DNA of 64,000 bases from Kutzneria viridogrisea (GCA_014138725.1 JACJID010000004.1:62001-126000), one strand, 5' to 3'; positions 8,530-16,919 are shown, counted from the first letter of the stretch. Program-made: numbers and translations. Notes: generated from the sequence alone by a model not told the origin.

Positions 8530-9171
8530 ATGCTTAATGCGATAGCCGCTACCGGTGTGGCCCTGACGATGCTCTCCACCCCGATCTCCACGCCATATTC
8601 GTGGACTACTCCCCCACCCCCTGACAAGATTGTCATCGATGTCGCGACGGTCAACGGTTCGGGCTGTCCGGTCGGAACCGCAGCCGTCGCGGTCGCCCCT
8701 GACAACACGGCGTTCACCGTGACCTACAGCAAATACACCGCGCAGGTCGGCGTGGGCGCGAGCCCGACCGACTTCCGCAAGAACTGCCAGCTCAACCTGC
8801 GGGTGCACGTGCCCGCGGGCTTCACCTACGCCATCGCGCAGGCCGACTACCGCGGATTCGGCCACCTGGAGAAGGGTGCCACCGGAATCGAGCGGGCCAA
8901 CTACTACTTCCAGGGGCAGTCGCCCACCGCGTACGCGAACCACAACTTCAACGGCGCATTCGACGATGACTGGCAGACAACGGATGTCACCGATGTCGCA
9001 CAGTTGGTCTGGGCGCCCTGCGGCGAGGAGCGGAACTTCAACATCAACACGGAGTTGCGGGTATCCGCGGGCACGTCCGACCCGAAGAAGACGACCAGCT
9101 TCCTGACGATGGACTCCACCGACGGAAGTATTACGACCACTTACCACTTCGCCTGGCAGAAGTGCCCCTGA
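8530..9171 (+). CDS. Secreted DUF4360-domain protein
   Basis: A 213-residue exported protein of unknown function. The hydrophobic N-terminus MLNAIAATGVALTMLST is a plausible signal sequence. The mature part shows the DUF4360 pattern: IDVATVNGSGCPVGTAAVAV early, KNCQLNLRVHVPAGF in the middle, then ADYRGFGHLEKGA and a C-terminal QKCP. Paired cysteines suggest disulfides outside the cell. The ATG at 8530 was preferred to an in-frame GTG at 8512 because GGAAGGA lies 5 bases upstream of it. DUF4360 proteins are common in actinomycetes and fungi, with no defined role. A strong hairpin follows the stop. Confidence 0.88.
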   Translation: MLNAIAATGVALTMLSTPISTPYSWTTPPPPDKIVIDVATVNGSGCPVGTAAVAVAPDNTAFTVTYSKYTAQVGVGASPTDFRKNCQLNLRVHVPAGFTYAIAQADYRGFGHLEKGATGIERANYYFQGQSPTAYANHNFNGAFDDDWQTTDVTDVAQLVWAPCGEERNFNINTELRVSAGTSDPKKTTSFLTMDSTDGSITTTYHFAWQKCP

Positions 9172-9186
9172 GCGGTCAACTGACAC

Positions 9187-9223
9187 GTGGGATCCGCGGG
9201 CATGCTCACCCCGCGGATCCCAC
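9187..9223 (+). terminator. Perfect 14-bp hairpin after the DUF4360 gene
   Basis: Bases 9187-9200 (GTGGGATCCGCGGG) pair exactly with 9210-9223 around a 9-base loop. It starts 16 bp after the stop codon. No T-run follows, as is usual for high-GC actinomycete terminators. Confidence 0.8.
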
Positions 9224-9239
9224 ACCCATTCCCACCCAC

Positions 9240-9365
9240 GAGTCCCGCTCTGGGGCGCGCGAGTCCCGCTCTGACGCACGCGAGTCCCGCTGACCGGCGG
9301 CCGAGTCCCGCTCTGACGCACGCGAGTCCCGCTCTCCAGTGGCCGAGTCCCGCTCTCCGTGCTCG
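9240..9365. repeat. Six tandem 21-bp units (GAGTCCCGCT array)
   Basis: GAGTCCCGCT starts at 9240, 9261, 9282, 9303, 9324 and 9345, always exactly 21 bp apart. Ten bases are invariant in all six, GAGTCCCGCTCT is present in five, and the remaining 9-11 bases vary (two units share GACGCACGC). It forms the left arm of a larger inverted structure with 9437-9527. Although 21 bp equals seven codons, the neighbouring array has a 22-bp period, which argues against coding. Confidence 0.9.
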
Positions 9366-9429
9366 CACGGGCCGCCGCGCCGATGGTCACCCGGCACGCG
9401 ACCCGCCCCGACGACGGGGTTCAGCCACG

Positions 9430-9527
9430 GCAGAACGGGACTCACGCGCCGGTGAGCGGGACTCGCGCTCGAGACAGCGGGACTCGCGGCCCGGAGGGCG
9501 GGACTCGCGGGCGGGTGAGCGGGACAC
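9430..9527. repeat. Five inverted 21-bp units (GGGACTC array)
   Basis: GGGACTC occurs at 9437, 9458, 9479 and 9500, and as GGGACAC at 9521, every 21 bp. Read on the minus strand the units are CGCGAGTCCCGCTC-like, that is, the same unit as at 9240-9365 in opposite orientation. The two arms are about 70 bp apart. Confidence 0.88.
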
Positions 9528-9632
9528 GCCGTACCGGGACGTCAGACACGCCGTACCGGAAGCGCCGACACGCCGTGCGGGATGCGCCGACACGCGGCAC
9601 CGGAGCGTCCGACACGCGCTGCCTGGCGCAGG
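9523..9632. repeat. Five tandem 22-bp units (GACACGC array)
   Basis: GACACGC starts at 9523, 9545, 9567, 9589 and 9611, exactly 22 bp apart. Several units continue with CGTACCGG or GGCACCGG. The first unit is shared with the end of the 21-bp array. The unit at 9545-9566 matches the unit at 701-722 near the window start at 20 of 22 bases, so both loci carry the same repeat family. The array ends at the 3' end of the HxlR gene, at a convergent junction. Confidence 0.88.
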
Positions 9633-9638
9633 GGTGGG

Positions 9639-10289
9639 TCAGGACGGGGTGAGCAGGGCTGTACAGCGTCGCACGGCGGAGTCGGTACCGGTCAGTTCGA
9701 GCCGTCCGGCGTGGGTGGCCTCGGTGAGGGCGGTCGGCTGGGCGCAGACCACCAGCAGGGTCCCGGCGTCGGTCGTGGCCACGACGGACGGGGGCTGGGC
9801 GGGTCCGAGCCCGCCGTGCGCCCGCCCCGCGCGCACCGACAGGTGGAAGACCTCCCCGTCCACGCGGAACTCGTAGTCCTCGTCCACCTCGGCGTGCCGG
9901 CCCGCGGCCAGCGCCTCCACGGCCAGGAACGCCCACCTCGGCCGCACCGTGTCCACAGTGGACAGTTCGGGGCGGAACAGCCCCCAGCGGGTCAGCTCCA
10001 GCAGCACCGGCCGCAGCCCGTGACCCGTGTCGGTCAACTCGTAGGCGTACCGCTGCGCCGACCCGACCCCGCACTGCCGCACAACTCCCCGCGCCACCAG
10101 GAACCTCAGCCGATCCGCGAGCAGGTTGGTGCCCAGCCCCGGCAGATCGGCGAGCAGTTCGCTGTAGCGGCGCGGCCCGAGCAGCAGTTCGCGCACCAGC
10201 AACAGGGTCCACCGCTCCCCCAGCACGTCCATCGCGGCGGCGAGTCCGCAGTGCTGGTGGTACGCACGCTTGACAGTCAGCCCCTCCAC
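9639..10289 (-). CDS. HxlR-family regulator with C-terminal SCP2-like domain
   Basis: A 216-residue regulator. Residues 10-110 form the HxlR winged helix (CGLAAAMDVLGERWTLLLVR, then LLGPRRYSELLADLPG and LADRLRFLVARGVV). The last 90 or so residues resemble a small SCP2/sterol-carrier-like ligand domain found on a subset of actinobacterial HxlR proteins. HxlR proteins commonly sense aldehydes, quinones or redox stress. This one has a cysteine near position 14, a common place for a redox cysteine. The start codon is GTG at 10289 with GGGGAGG directly upstream. No target gene is evident next to it. Confidence 0.88.
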   Translation of the reverse strand: MEGLTVKRAYHQHCGLAAAMDVLGERWTLLLVRELLLGPRRYSELLADLPGLGTNLLADRLRFLVARGVVRQCGVGSAQRYAYELTDTGHGLRPVLLELTRWGLFRPELSTVDTVRPRWAFLAVEALAAGRHAEVDEDYEFRVDGEVFHLSVRAGRAHGGLGPAQPPSVVATTDAGTLLVVCAQPTALTEATHAGRLELTGTDSAVRRCTALLTPS

Positions 10290-10335
10290 CTCCCCTGCCC
10301 ACCACTGTAACCGAATGGGGGACAGGGAAATCCAC

Positions 10336-11682
10336 TCAGCGCAGGTATGCGAGCCCGGGATGCGCGACCTGGTATCGATCCAGCAGGCGCCGCGCGGTGC
10401 TGACCGAATTCACCAAGGGGTGCAAGGCGAAGGCGCTCAACGCGTGCTTGCGCGAACCGGTGTTCGCGGCGGCCAGCACGGCCCTGTCCACTGCCTTGAC
10501 CGCGCCGACGAGCGAGGCGGCGTGCAACGGCAGCGGCGACGTGGCCAGCGGCTGCGCGCCGTTCGCGCCGACCAGGCAGGGCAGCTCCACCACCGCGTCG
10601 GCGTCCAGCCCCGGCAACGCGGACCCGTTGCGCACGTTGAGGATCAGCGTGGTCCCGCGGTCCTGGGCGATGGCCCGCATGAGCGCGAGCGCGATCTTCT
10701 CGTACCCGCCGCCGTCCAGGTCGCAGGCGTCGCGCTCACCGGCACCAGCCGACTCGCGGTTGCCCGCCATGTACGTGGCCTCGCGTTCCAGCCGGGTGTC
10801 CTCCCACCGGCGCAGTGCTGAGCCGGGATCACTCCGAACGGCGGAGTAGAAACCTTCCTGTTGGCGCTCAAGGAAAGCACCGCGGGTCGGCGCGTCACCG
10901 AGCCCGGCGGCCACTGCCTCGCGGGCGAAGTAGTAGTAGTGCAGGTACTCGTTGGGCAGGCAACCCAGCACCCGCAGCCAGTCCACGCCGAACAGCTTGC
11001 CCTCCTCGAAGGACTCCAGCGCGTCGCGGTCGGCCAGCAGCCGGGGCAACAGGTCCACCCCGTCCACGTGCACGGCGCGCAGCCAACCGAGGTGGTTGAG
11101 GCCCACGTAGTCCAGCCGGGCGCGGTCCGGGTCGGCGCCCAGCGCGCGGACGACCCGGCGGCCCAGCCCGACCGGCGAGTCGCAGATGCCGATCACCCGG
11201 CCGCCCAGGTGCCCGGACATCGCCTCGGTGACCAGTCCGGCCGGGTTGGTGAAGTTGATGACCCACGCGTTCGGCGCGAGTTCGGCGACCCGCCGCGCGA
11301 TGTGCACGGCGACCGGCACGGTGCGCAGTCCGTAGCTGATCCCGCCCGCGCCCACGGTCTCCTGACCGAGCACGCCCTCCTCGAACGCGATCCGCTCGTC
11401 CGCGGCGCGACCAGCCAGCCCGCCGACCCGGATCGCGGAGAACACGAAGTCGGCCCCGGTCAGCGCCTGGTCCAGGTCGGTGGTCGTGCTGACCACCGGC
11501 GCGTCGGGGACCCCGGCGGCCTGCTGGGCGAGCACGTGCCCGATGGCGGCCAGCCGGTCGGCGTCCAGGTCGTGCAGCACGACCTCGGTCACCCGGTCGG
11601 GGCCGTGGTCGGCCAGCAGTGCCTGGTACACCAGGGGAACGCGGAACCCGCCACCGCCGAGAACGCTCAGCCGCAATGCCAT
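10336..11682 (-). CDS. GH4-family glycosidase (6-phospho-beta-glucosidase-like)
   Basis: A 448-residue NAD- and Mn-dependent glycosidase of family 4, which cleaves glycosides by an oxidation-elimination route. Visible signatures are the Rossmann start LSVLGGGGFRVPL, INFTNPAGLVTEA, ICDSPVGL with the metal-site cysteine and GLNHLGW with the metal-site histidine. The nearest recognised activity is 6-phospho-beta-glucosidase, but GH4 substrate range is wide. No PTS gene is adjacent, so a phosphorylated substrate is uncertain. The start overlaps the end of the upstream ROK regulator by 16 bases, and it is the last gene of an ArsR-SRPBCC-ROK-GH4 operon. Confidence 0.9.
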   Translation of the reverse strand: MALRLSVLGGGGFRVPLVYQALLADHGPDRVTEVVLHDLDADRLAAIGHVLAQQAAGVPDAPVVSTTTDLDQALTGADFVFSAIRVGGLAGRAADERIAFEEGVLGQETVGAGGISYGLRTVPVAVHIARRVAELAPNAWVINFTNPAGLVTEAMSGHLGGRVIGICDSPVGLGRRVVRALGADPDRARLDYVGLNHLGWLRAVHVDGVDLLPRLLADRDALESFEEGKLFGVDWLRVLGCLPNEYLHYYYFAREAVAAGLGDAPTRGAFLERQQEGFYSAVRSDPGSALRRWEDTRLEREATYMAGNRESAGAGERDACDLDGGGYEKIALALMRAIAQDRGTTLILNVRNGSALPGLDADAVVELPCLVGANGAQPLATSPLPLHAASLVGAVKAVDRAVLAAANTGSRKHALSAFALHPLVNSVSTARRLLDRYQVAHPGLAYLR

Positions 11683-12908
11683 GGCGCGACGATATCGGCC
11701 GTGCGGCCGCGCAGGTACTCGGCGGGGTCGCGCACGATCGCCCTGGTCACCGAGCCCGCGGCGCCGCGCACAGCGGCCTCCCACCCCAGCCGGGACACCT
11801 CCACGCGCAGATCGGTCCAGCGCGCGCCGAGCACCCGCCGGTCCAGTTCGGCGCGGACCGGCCCCGCCAGCCAGGGCGCCAACTGGGCGAACATGCCGCC
11901 CAGCACGACAGCGGCCGGGTCCAGCACGTTGACCATGCCCGCCAGGGCCACGCCCAGCGCGGCCCCGGCCTGCTCGATCGCCGAGACGGCCGCGGACTGC
12001 TCCGCCCTGGCCAGTTCGACGAGCTGGGCCAGCGGCCCCTCCGGCGTGCCCAGGCTGGTGCCGGTCGTGGTGGGCAGCCCGGCCGCGCGCAGGATCGCCT
12101 CCTGGCCGGCGACCTGCTCCAGGCAGCCCAGTGCCCCGCACCGGCAGCGCTCACCGTCCACGGACACCATGACGTGCCCCAGTTCCCCGGCGAACCCGTG
12201 CCGTCCCCGGAACAGCTCGCCCGCCACCACGACCCCGGCGCCGATGCCGATCTCCCCGGACACGTGGATGAAGTCGGCCAGCTCGGGCTTGCCGCCGAAC
12301 CAGAACTCGCCCAGCGCGGCCAGGTTCGCCTCGTTCTGCACCGACACGACAGGCGAGCTCCGGCCGATCCGGCGGGTCAGCTCCTCGGCCACCTCCAGTT
12401 CGGGCCAGTCCAGGTTCGGCGCCGCCACGAGCGCACCCCGCTGGGCCGTGACCAGTCCGGGCACGGCGGCCACCAACCCGGCCACCGGTTGGCGGCCCGC
12501 CGCGCGCATGCCCTGCGCGAGCAGTTCGGCCGCCTCGTCCAGCACCTCGCCGTGCGGGCGCGTCCGGTTGTCGGCCAGGCGGACCTCCAGGTGGCGCTGG
12601 TGCCCGGCCAGGTCGACCACGCAGCACACCAGGTAGTCGATGTTGATCTCCAACCCGACGCCGACCGGCCCGTCCGGGTTGAGCCGCACCGCCTGGCCCG
12701 GCCGCCCGACCACGTTGCCAACGGCCCCGCCGTCGGCGACCAGACCGGCCCGGTCCAGTTCGTCCACCAGGCTGGACACCGTGGCCTTGGTCAGGCCGGT
12801 CGCGGCGGCGATGGCCGCGCGCGAGACCGCGCCGTGCTCGGCGATGCTGCGCAGCACCACGCCGAGGTTGTTCTCCCGCATCGCCTGCTGGCGGACCGGT
12901 CCGGTCAT
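11667..12908 (-). CDS. ROK-family transcriptional regulator
   Basis: A 413-residue protein with an N-terminal winged helix (SRAAIAAATGLTKATVSSLV, residues about 28-47) and a ROK sugar-kinase-like domain. The zinc site CRCGALGCLEQ and the preceding GFAGELGHV are intact, as expected of NagC/Mlc-type regulators. It probably senses a sugar or sugar phosphate and controls the GH4 glycosidase, whose start it overlaps by 16 bases. Its ATG at 12908 overlaps the stop of the SRPBCC gene (ATGA). Autoregulation of the whole operon is likely but not shown. Confidence 0.93.
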   Translation of the reverse strand: MTGPVRQQAMRENNLGVVLRSIAEHGAVSRAAIAAATGLTKATVSSLVDELDRAGLVADGGAVGNVVGRPGQAVRLNPDGPVGVGLEINIDYLVCCVVDLAGHQRHLEVRLADNRTRPHGEVLDEAAELLAQGMRAAGRQPVAGLVAAVPGLVTAQRGALVAAPNLDWPELEVAEELTRRIGRSSPVVSVQNEANLAALGEFWFGGKPELADFIHVSGEIGIGAGVVVAGELFRGRHGFAGELGHVMVSVDGERCRCGALGCLEQVAGQEAILRAAGLPTTTGTSLGTPEGPLAQLVELARAEQSAAVSAIEQAGAALGVALAGMVNVLDPAAVVLGGMFAQLAPWLAGPVRAELDRRVLGARWTDLRVEVSRLGWEAAVRGAAGSVTRAIVRDPAEYLRGRTADIVAPWHCG

Positions 12909-13339
12909 GGCGCGGCCACCTCGCCAACCCTGCGCAGCACCCCGTTCCAGCCCCTGGGGCCGCCCATGATCCGCCGGGACAGCTGCTCGTGCTCGTCGTC
13001 CGGGTCGAAGCCCGCGTGCTCCACGAACAACCGGGTGCCCCTGCCCTCCGGCTCCAGCCACCAGGTCACGGTCTGCTCGCTCTTTGCGCGGTTCCAGCTG
13101 ATCCGCAGCAGCTGCCCCGGCCGGATCTCCAGCACCTCGCACTGGCAGTCCCCGTCGAAGTCCACGGCGGGGATCGGCGGGCGGCGGAAGCTGAACAGGT
13201 GGCCGACCACCGGCTTGAAGTCGTTGGGCATCAGCCAGCGGGCCATCAGCTCGGGGTCGATCAGCGCCTGCCAGACCACCTCGGGCCGGTGGGCCAGGAA
13301 CTGGTCGGCGCGGATCGCGCGGCGGTCGGGGGCGGCCAC
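12905..13339 (-). CDS. SRPBCC/AHSA1-like domain protein
   Basis: A 144-residue single-domain START-like protein of the activator of Hsp90 ATPase (AHSA1) group. AIRADQFLAHRPEVVWQALI begins the fold, WLMPNDF and VGHLFSFR follow, and the C-terminal helix carries GGPRGWNGVL. Members bind small hydrophobic ligands. They often sit next to an ArsR regulator, as here: the ArsR gene ends 4 bp before this start. The GTG start at 13339 is followed by AAPDRRAIR. The role is unknown beyond the ArsR-SRPBCC pairing. Confidence 0.88.
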   Translation of the reverse strand: MAAPDRRAIRADQFLAHRPEVVWQALIDPELMARWLMPNDFKPVVGHLFSFRRPPIPAVDFDGDCQCEVLEIRPGQLLRISWNRAKSEQTVTWWLEPEGRGTRLFVEHAGFDPDDEHEQLSRRIMGGPRGWNGVLRRVGEVAAP

Positions 13340-13343
13340 CGGG

Positions 13344-13661
13344 TCAGGACTCCCGCTCGTCGAGCAGCTCGCCGAAGGCCGACAGCCGTCCGCGCCAGAA
13401 CTGCTCGTACGGGGTGAGCCAGTCGGAGACCTCCCGCAGCGGGGCGGCCCGCAACCGGTAGTAGCGCTGACGGCCCTCGCGCTGCTCGCCGACCAGGCCC
13501 GCGTCCTTGAGCACCCTCAGGTGCTCGGAGACGCTGGGGCGCCGCAGGTCGAAGTGGTCGGCCAGCTCCTGCACCGGGCGTGGGCCGTCCAGCAGCAGGC
13601 GCAGCAGTTCGCGCCGCGTGGGGTTGGCCAGCGCGGAGAACACGTCGACCGTCTCCGACAT
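13344..13661 (-). CDS. ArsR-family regulator
   Basis: A 105-residue winged-helix regulator, first gene of the operon. FSALANPTRRELLRLLLDG and RRPSVSEHLRVLKDAGLVGE are the helix-turn-helix core. No CxC metal-binding motif is present, so this is one of the non-metal ArsR proteins typically paired with SRPBCC proteins. The ATG at 13661 is preferred because MSETVDVFSALA is the usual beginning. It likely autoregulates the ArsR-SRPBCC-ROK-GH4 operon. Confidence 0.92.
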   Translation of the reverse strand: MSETVDVFSALANPTRRELLRLLLDGPRPVQELADHFDLRRPSVSEHLRVLKDAGLVGEQREGRQRYYRLRAAPLREVSDWLTPYEQFWRGRLSAFGELLDERES

Positions 13662-13752
13662 GACACTGAGTATACGAACGCACGGGGCCAGGGCATGCCG
13701 TACACCCGGAGGACGACGCAGTTCAGGGTCCATCATGCTGCGCTGAACCGGG

Positions 13753-13780
13753 GGTTGGGGCGGCCGGGGCCGCCCCAACC
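13753..13780 (-). terminator. 13-bp GC hairpin after the phosphoesterase gene
   Basis: Bases 13753-13765 (GGTTGGGGCGGCC) pair with 13768-13780 around a nominal 2-base loop. It lies just past the stop of the leftward phospholipase-C-type gene at 13785. Confidence 0.75.
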
Positions 13781-13784
13781 TGGG

Positions 13785-15209
13785 TCAGTGCCCGCGCGGG
13801 GTGTGCGGGCGGGTGCCCGGGTCCTGGTGCGGGGGCTGCTGGCCCTTGCCGGGCAGGGTGGGCTTGGGCAGGGTCGCCACCTCGTACTGGGCCAGGGTCA
13901 GCGGGCCGTGCGTGTCGGGCAGCACCGGCGGCTGGGCCTTCGGGTCGCTGAAGCGGAACGCGGAGGTCAGGTCGCCGAAGGTCCTGCGGCGCCAGGCGCT
14001 GATGTTGGTCTCCTGCACACCGGTCAGCTTCTCCAGCAGGCGCAGCACCGAGGTGTGGTCGAAGTTCTCGCTGCACACCCAGCCGCCCTGGGTCCAGGGC
14101 GAGACGATCGTGGTAGGCACGCGGTAGCCGCCACCGATCGGCAGGCCCTTGACGAACTCCTCGGCGGTGCCCGGGGCGGGCACCGGCGGGGCGACGTGGT
14201 CGAACAGGCCGTCGTTCTCGTCGTAGGTGAGGATGAACGCGGTCTTGGCCCACACCTCGGGGTTGGCGGCGATCGCGTCGATCTTGCTGGCCACGAAGGC
14301 GGCCCCGGCGGCGGGCAGGTAGTCGGGGTGCTCGGACTCGGCCGCGGTGGGGATGATCCAGGAGACGGTCGGCAGCTGGTCGTTGATCGCGTCGTACTCG
14401 AACTTGCCCGCCGGGTACTTCTGCATGCCGTTGAGATAGAGCGGGGAGGTCTGCGGCGCGTTCTGGTACTGGACGAAGTTCTCCAGCACGTTGCAGCCGT
14501 AGTTGTCCTTCTGCTGGTAGACCTTCCAGCTCACCCCGGCCTCGGTCAGCCGCTCGGGATAGGTCTTCCAGCTGTACTCCGTGCCGCTGTTGTCCAGCGC
14601 GGGGCCGCCGCCCTTGCCGCTGGGGTCGATCATGCCGGTCATCAGGTAGTACCGGTTGGGGTGGGTCGGCCCGAACACCGAGCAGTGGTAGGCGTCGCAG
14701 ATGGTGAAGGCGTCGGCCAGCGCGAACTGGAAGGGGATGTCCGCGCGGGTGTAGTAGCCCATCACGTAGGGACCGTTGACCCCGTCGGCGGCCCGGTGCG
14801 CGGGCAGCCAGTTGTCCATCTTGCCGCCGTTCCACGCGTTGTGCTGCACGGTCCAGGCGTGGCTGGTGGACGGGATGGCCTGCGCGCTGGACTTGCGGGT
14901 GTCCAGGTGGAAGGGCAGCAGGTAGCCGTCGGGGTTCTTCGCGTCGGGCTGGTAGAACACCGATCTGCCGTTGGGCAGCTTCATCGCGTTGGGGTCGCTG
15001 AAACCACGCACACCGGACATCGTGCCGAAGTAGTGGTCGAAGGACCGGTTCTCCTGCATGAGGATCACGATGTGCTTGATGTCGCTGAGCGAGCCGCGGT
15101 GCTTCGGCTCGGCGGCCATCGCCGCCCGGAGGTTCGGTGGGAGCAGGGTGGATGCGAGTGCGGCGCCTGCGGCAGTGCCCAACAGGCGACGGCGAGTCAG
15201 TTCGGCCAC
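13785..15209 (-). CDS. Tat-exported phospholipase C / acid phosphatase family protein
   Basis: A 474-residue secreted phosphoesterase. The N-terminus MAELTRRRLLGTAAGAALAS carries a twin-arginine motif and hydrophobic core. The mature domain opens with IKHIVILMQENRSFDHYFGT, the hallmark of the non-hemolytic phospholipase C / AcpA superfamily, in which glutamate and asparagine bind metal. DENDGLFDHVAPP and RVPTTIVSPW are the later active-site blocks. The length suits the short AcpA/phosphoesterase group without the extra C-terminal domains of mycobacterial Plc proteins. The natural substrate may be phospholipid or another phosphoester. A terminator follows. Confidence 0.92.
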   Translation of the reverse strand: MAELTRRRLLGTAAGAALASTLLPPNLRAAMAAEPKHRGSLSDIKHIVILMQENRSFDHYFGTMSGVRGFSDPNAMKLPNGRSVFYQPDAKNPDGYLLPFHLDTRKSSAQAIPSTSHAWTVQHNAWNGGKMDNWLPAHRAADGVNGPYVMGYYTRADIPFQFALADAFTICDAYHCSVFGPTHPNRYYLMTGMIDPSGKGGGPALDNSGTEYSWKTYPERLTEAGVSWKVYQQKDNYGCNVLENFVQYQNAPQTSPLYLNGMQKYPAGKFEYDAINDQLPTVSWIIPTAAESEHPDYLPAAGAAFVASKIDAIAANPEVWAKTAFILTYDENDGLFDHVAPPVPAPGTAEEFVKGLPIGGGYRVPTTIVSPWTQGGWVCSENFDHTSVLRLLEKLTGVQETNISAWRRRTFGDLTSAFRFSDPKAQPPVLPDTHGPLTLAQYEVATLPKPTLPGKGQQPPHQDPGTRPHTPRGH

Positions 15210-15278
15210 CTCGGCGACGCTACCCAGGTCACGGTCGGCGCTGACCCGAACAACGGGGGAACTTCAGGTGACCGCTGT

Positions 15279-16919
15279 TCACACCTTGCCGCGCTCGGCA
15301 CGCCGCTGCCTGGCCAGTTCGGGGTCCAGCACGGGAACGGCCGCCAGCAAGGACTTCGTGTACGGATGCGTCGGGTTTCCGTACAGTTCGTCGGTTTCGC
15401 CGGACTCCACGACCTGACCGGACCTCATCACCACGACCCGGTCGCTGACCTGCCGCACCACGGCCAGGTCGTGCGCGACGAACACCAGCGTCAGGTCGAA
15501 CTCCGTGCGCAGCTGGGCCAGCAGGCGGATCACCTGCGCCTGGGTCGACACGTCCAGTGCCGACACGGGTTCGTCGCACACCAGCAGCTTGGGCCGCAGC
15601 ACCAGGGCGCGGGCGATGCCGACCCGCTGGCGCTGTCCGCCGGAGAACTCGTGCGGGTACCGGTCGAACCGCTCCGGGTCGAGACCGACCTGTTCCAGCA
15701 GCTGCTGCACCTTGCGGCGCAACACCTTCTCGTCCGACTCTCCGCGCACCCGCAGCGGGTCGGCGATGCTGTCGCCGATGGTCCGGCGCGGGTTCAACGA
15801 GGAAACCGGGTCCTGGAACACCATTTGCAGGTCCCCGCGCAACGCCCGCAGCCGCCGCTCGGGCATCGCGGAGATCTCGTTGCCCTCGAACAGGATCTGC
15901 CCCGAGGTGGGCGTGAGCAGCCGGACCATCATGCGGGCCAGTGTGGTCTTGCCACTACCGCTCTCCCCCACCACGCCCAGCGCCTCACCACGCAGCACGT
16001 CCAGGCTGACCCCGTCCACCGCGTGCAGCTTCGCCCCGGTCAGCCGCGAGCCGATCCGGAAGTGCTGGTGCACGTCGAGTACCCGCATCAGCGGTTCGGC
16101 CGGCGACTCGCGCGCGGGACGGTCACGCGGTGCGTCCAGACGCGGGATCGACGCCACCAGGTCACGGGTGTAGCCCTGGCTCGGCTCGGTCAGCACCGAC
16201 TCGGCCGGGCCGCGCTCCACCGCGTGCCCACCCTGCATCACCAGGACCTCGTCCACGTTGCCCGCGGCCACGGCCAGGTCGTGCGTGACCAGCAGCAGCG
16301 CCATACCGGTCTCGGTGCGCAACTCGTGGATCAGGTCGAGGATCTGCGCCTGCACCGTGACGTCCAGCGCGGTGGTCGGCTCGTCGGCGACGAGCACCTG
16401 CGGCTGGCAGGACAGCGCCATGGCGATCAGCGCGCGCTGGCGCATGCCGCCGGAGAACTCGTGCGGGAACGCGTCGACCCGCCGCGCGGCCTCGGCGATG
16501 CCGACCCGGTCGAGCACCTGCACGGCCCGTGCCCGCGCGGCGCGGCGGCTGGCGTTGGTATGGGCGCGGTACACCTCGGCGATCTGGTCGCCGACGGAGA
16601 AGAACGGGTCCAGCGCGGACAACGGGTCCTGGAAGACCATCGCGATCCGGCTGCCGCGCAGTCGGCGCACCTGCTCGTCGGTGGCGGCGTTCAGCTCGGT
16701 GCCGAGCACCTCGACGTGACCGTCCACTGTGGCGTTCGTGCCGCGGTGCAAGCCCAGCAGTGCCAAGGCGGTCGCGCTCTTGCCGGAGCCCGACTCGCCG
16801 ACGATGCCCAGCGCGCGACCGGCCCCGAGCTGGAAGGACAAGCCGTCCACGGCACGCAGCGTGCCGCCCTCGGTGCGGAAGTCGATGGTGAGGTCACGCA
16901 CCGACACGACGTCACTCAC
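15279..16919 (-). CDS. Peptide/nickel-type ABC transporter, fused double ATPase
   Basis: A 546-residue protein with two complete ABC ATPase domains that are separate DppD- and DppF-type proteins in many bacteria. Domain 1 has GESGSGKSATAL, FSGGMRQRALIA and VLVADEPTTALD. Domain 2, from about residue 285, has GESGSGKTTLAR, FSGGQRQRVGIARAL and LLVCDEPVSALD, each followed by its switch histidine. It powers uptake through the two permeases encoded just upstream. The GTG at 16919 overlaps the stop of the first permease (GTGA). It is the last gene of the transporter operon. Confidence 0.94.
   Translation of the reverse strand: MSDVVSVRDLTIDFRTEGGTLRAVDGLSFQLGAGRALGIVGESGSGKSATALALLGLHRGTNATVDGHVEVLGTELNAATDEQVRRLRGSRIAMVFQDPLSALDPFFSVGDQIAEVYRAHTNASRRAARARAVQVLDRVGIAEAARRVDAFPHEFSGGMRQRALIAMALSCQPQVLVADEPTTALDVTVQAQILDLIHELRTETGMALLLVTHDLAVAAGNVDEVLVMQGGHAVERGPAESVLTEPSQGYTRDLVASIPRLDAPRDRPARESPAEPLMRVLDVHQHFRIGSRLTGAKLHAVDGVSLDVLRGEALGVVGESGSGKTTLARMMVRLLTPTSGQILFEGNEISAMPERRLRALRGDLQMVFQDPVSSLNPRRTIGDSIADPLRVRGESDEKVLRRKVQQLLEQVGLDPERFDRYPHEFSGGQRQRVGIARALVLRPKLLVCDEPVSALDVSTQAQVIRLLAQLRTEFDLTLVFVAHDLAVVRQVSDRVVVMRSGQVVESGETDELYGNPTHPYTKSLLAAVPVLDPELARQRRAERGKV

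Noticed and set aside
9240-9632. CRISPR array
   Set aside because: Units are only 21-22 bp apart with 7-12 conserved bases, far shorter than repeat-plus-spacer units, arms are inverted, and no cas genes are present.
9187-9876. Heptapeptide-repeat protein encoded by the 21-bp array
   Set aside because: A 7-codon repeat appears in one frame, but the adjoining array has a 22-bp period that destroys any frame, no ribosome site is present, and the frame runs through a gene on the other strand.
11683-12141. GH4 gene starting far upstream as a fusion
   Set aside because: The in-frame extension is antisense-like low-complexity sequence lying inside the ROK gene; MALRLSVLGGGG is the normal GH4 start.
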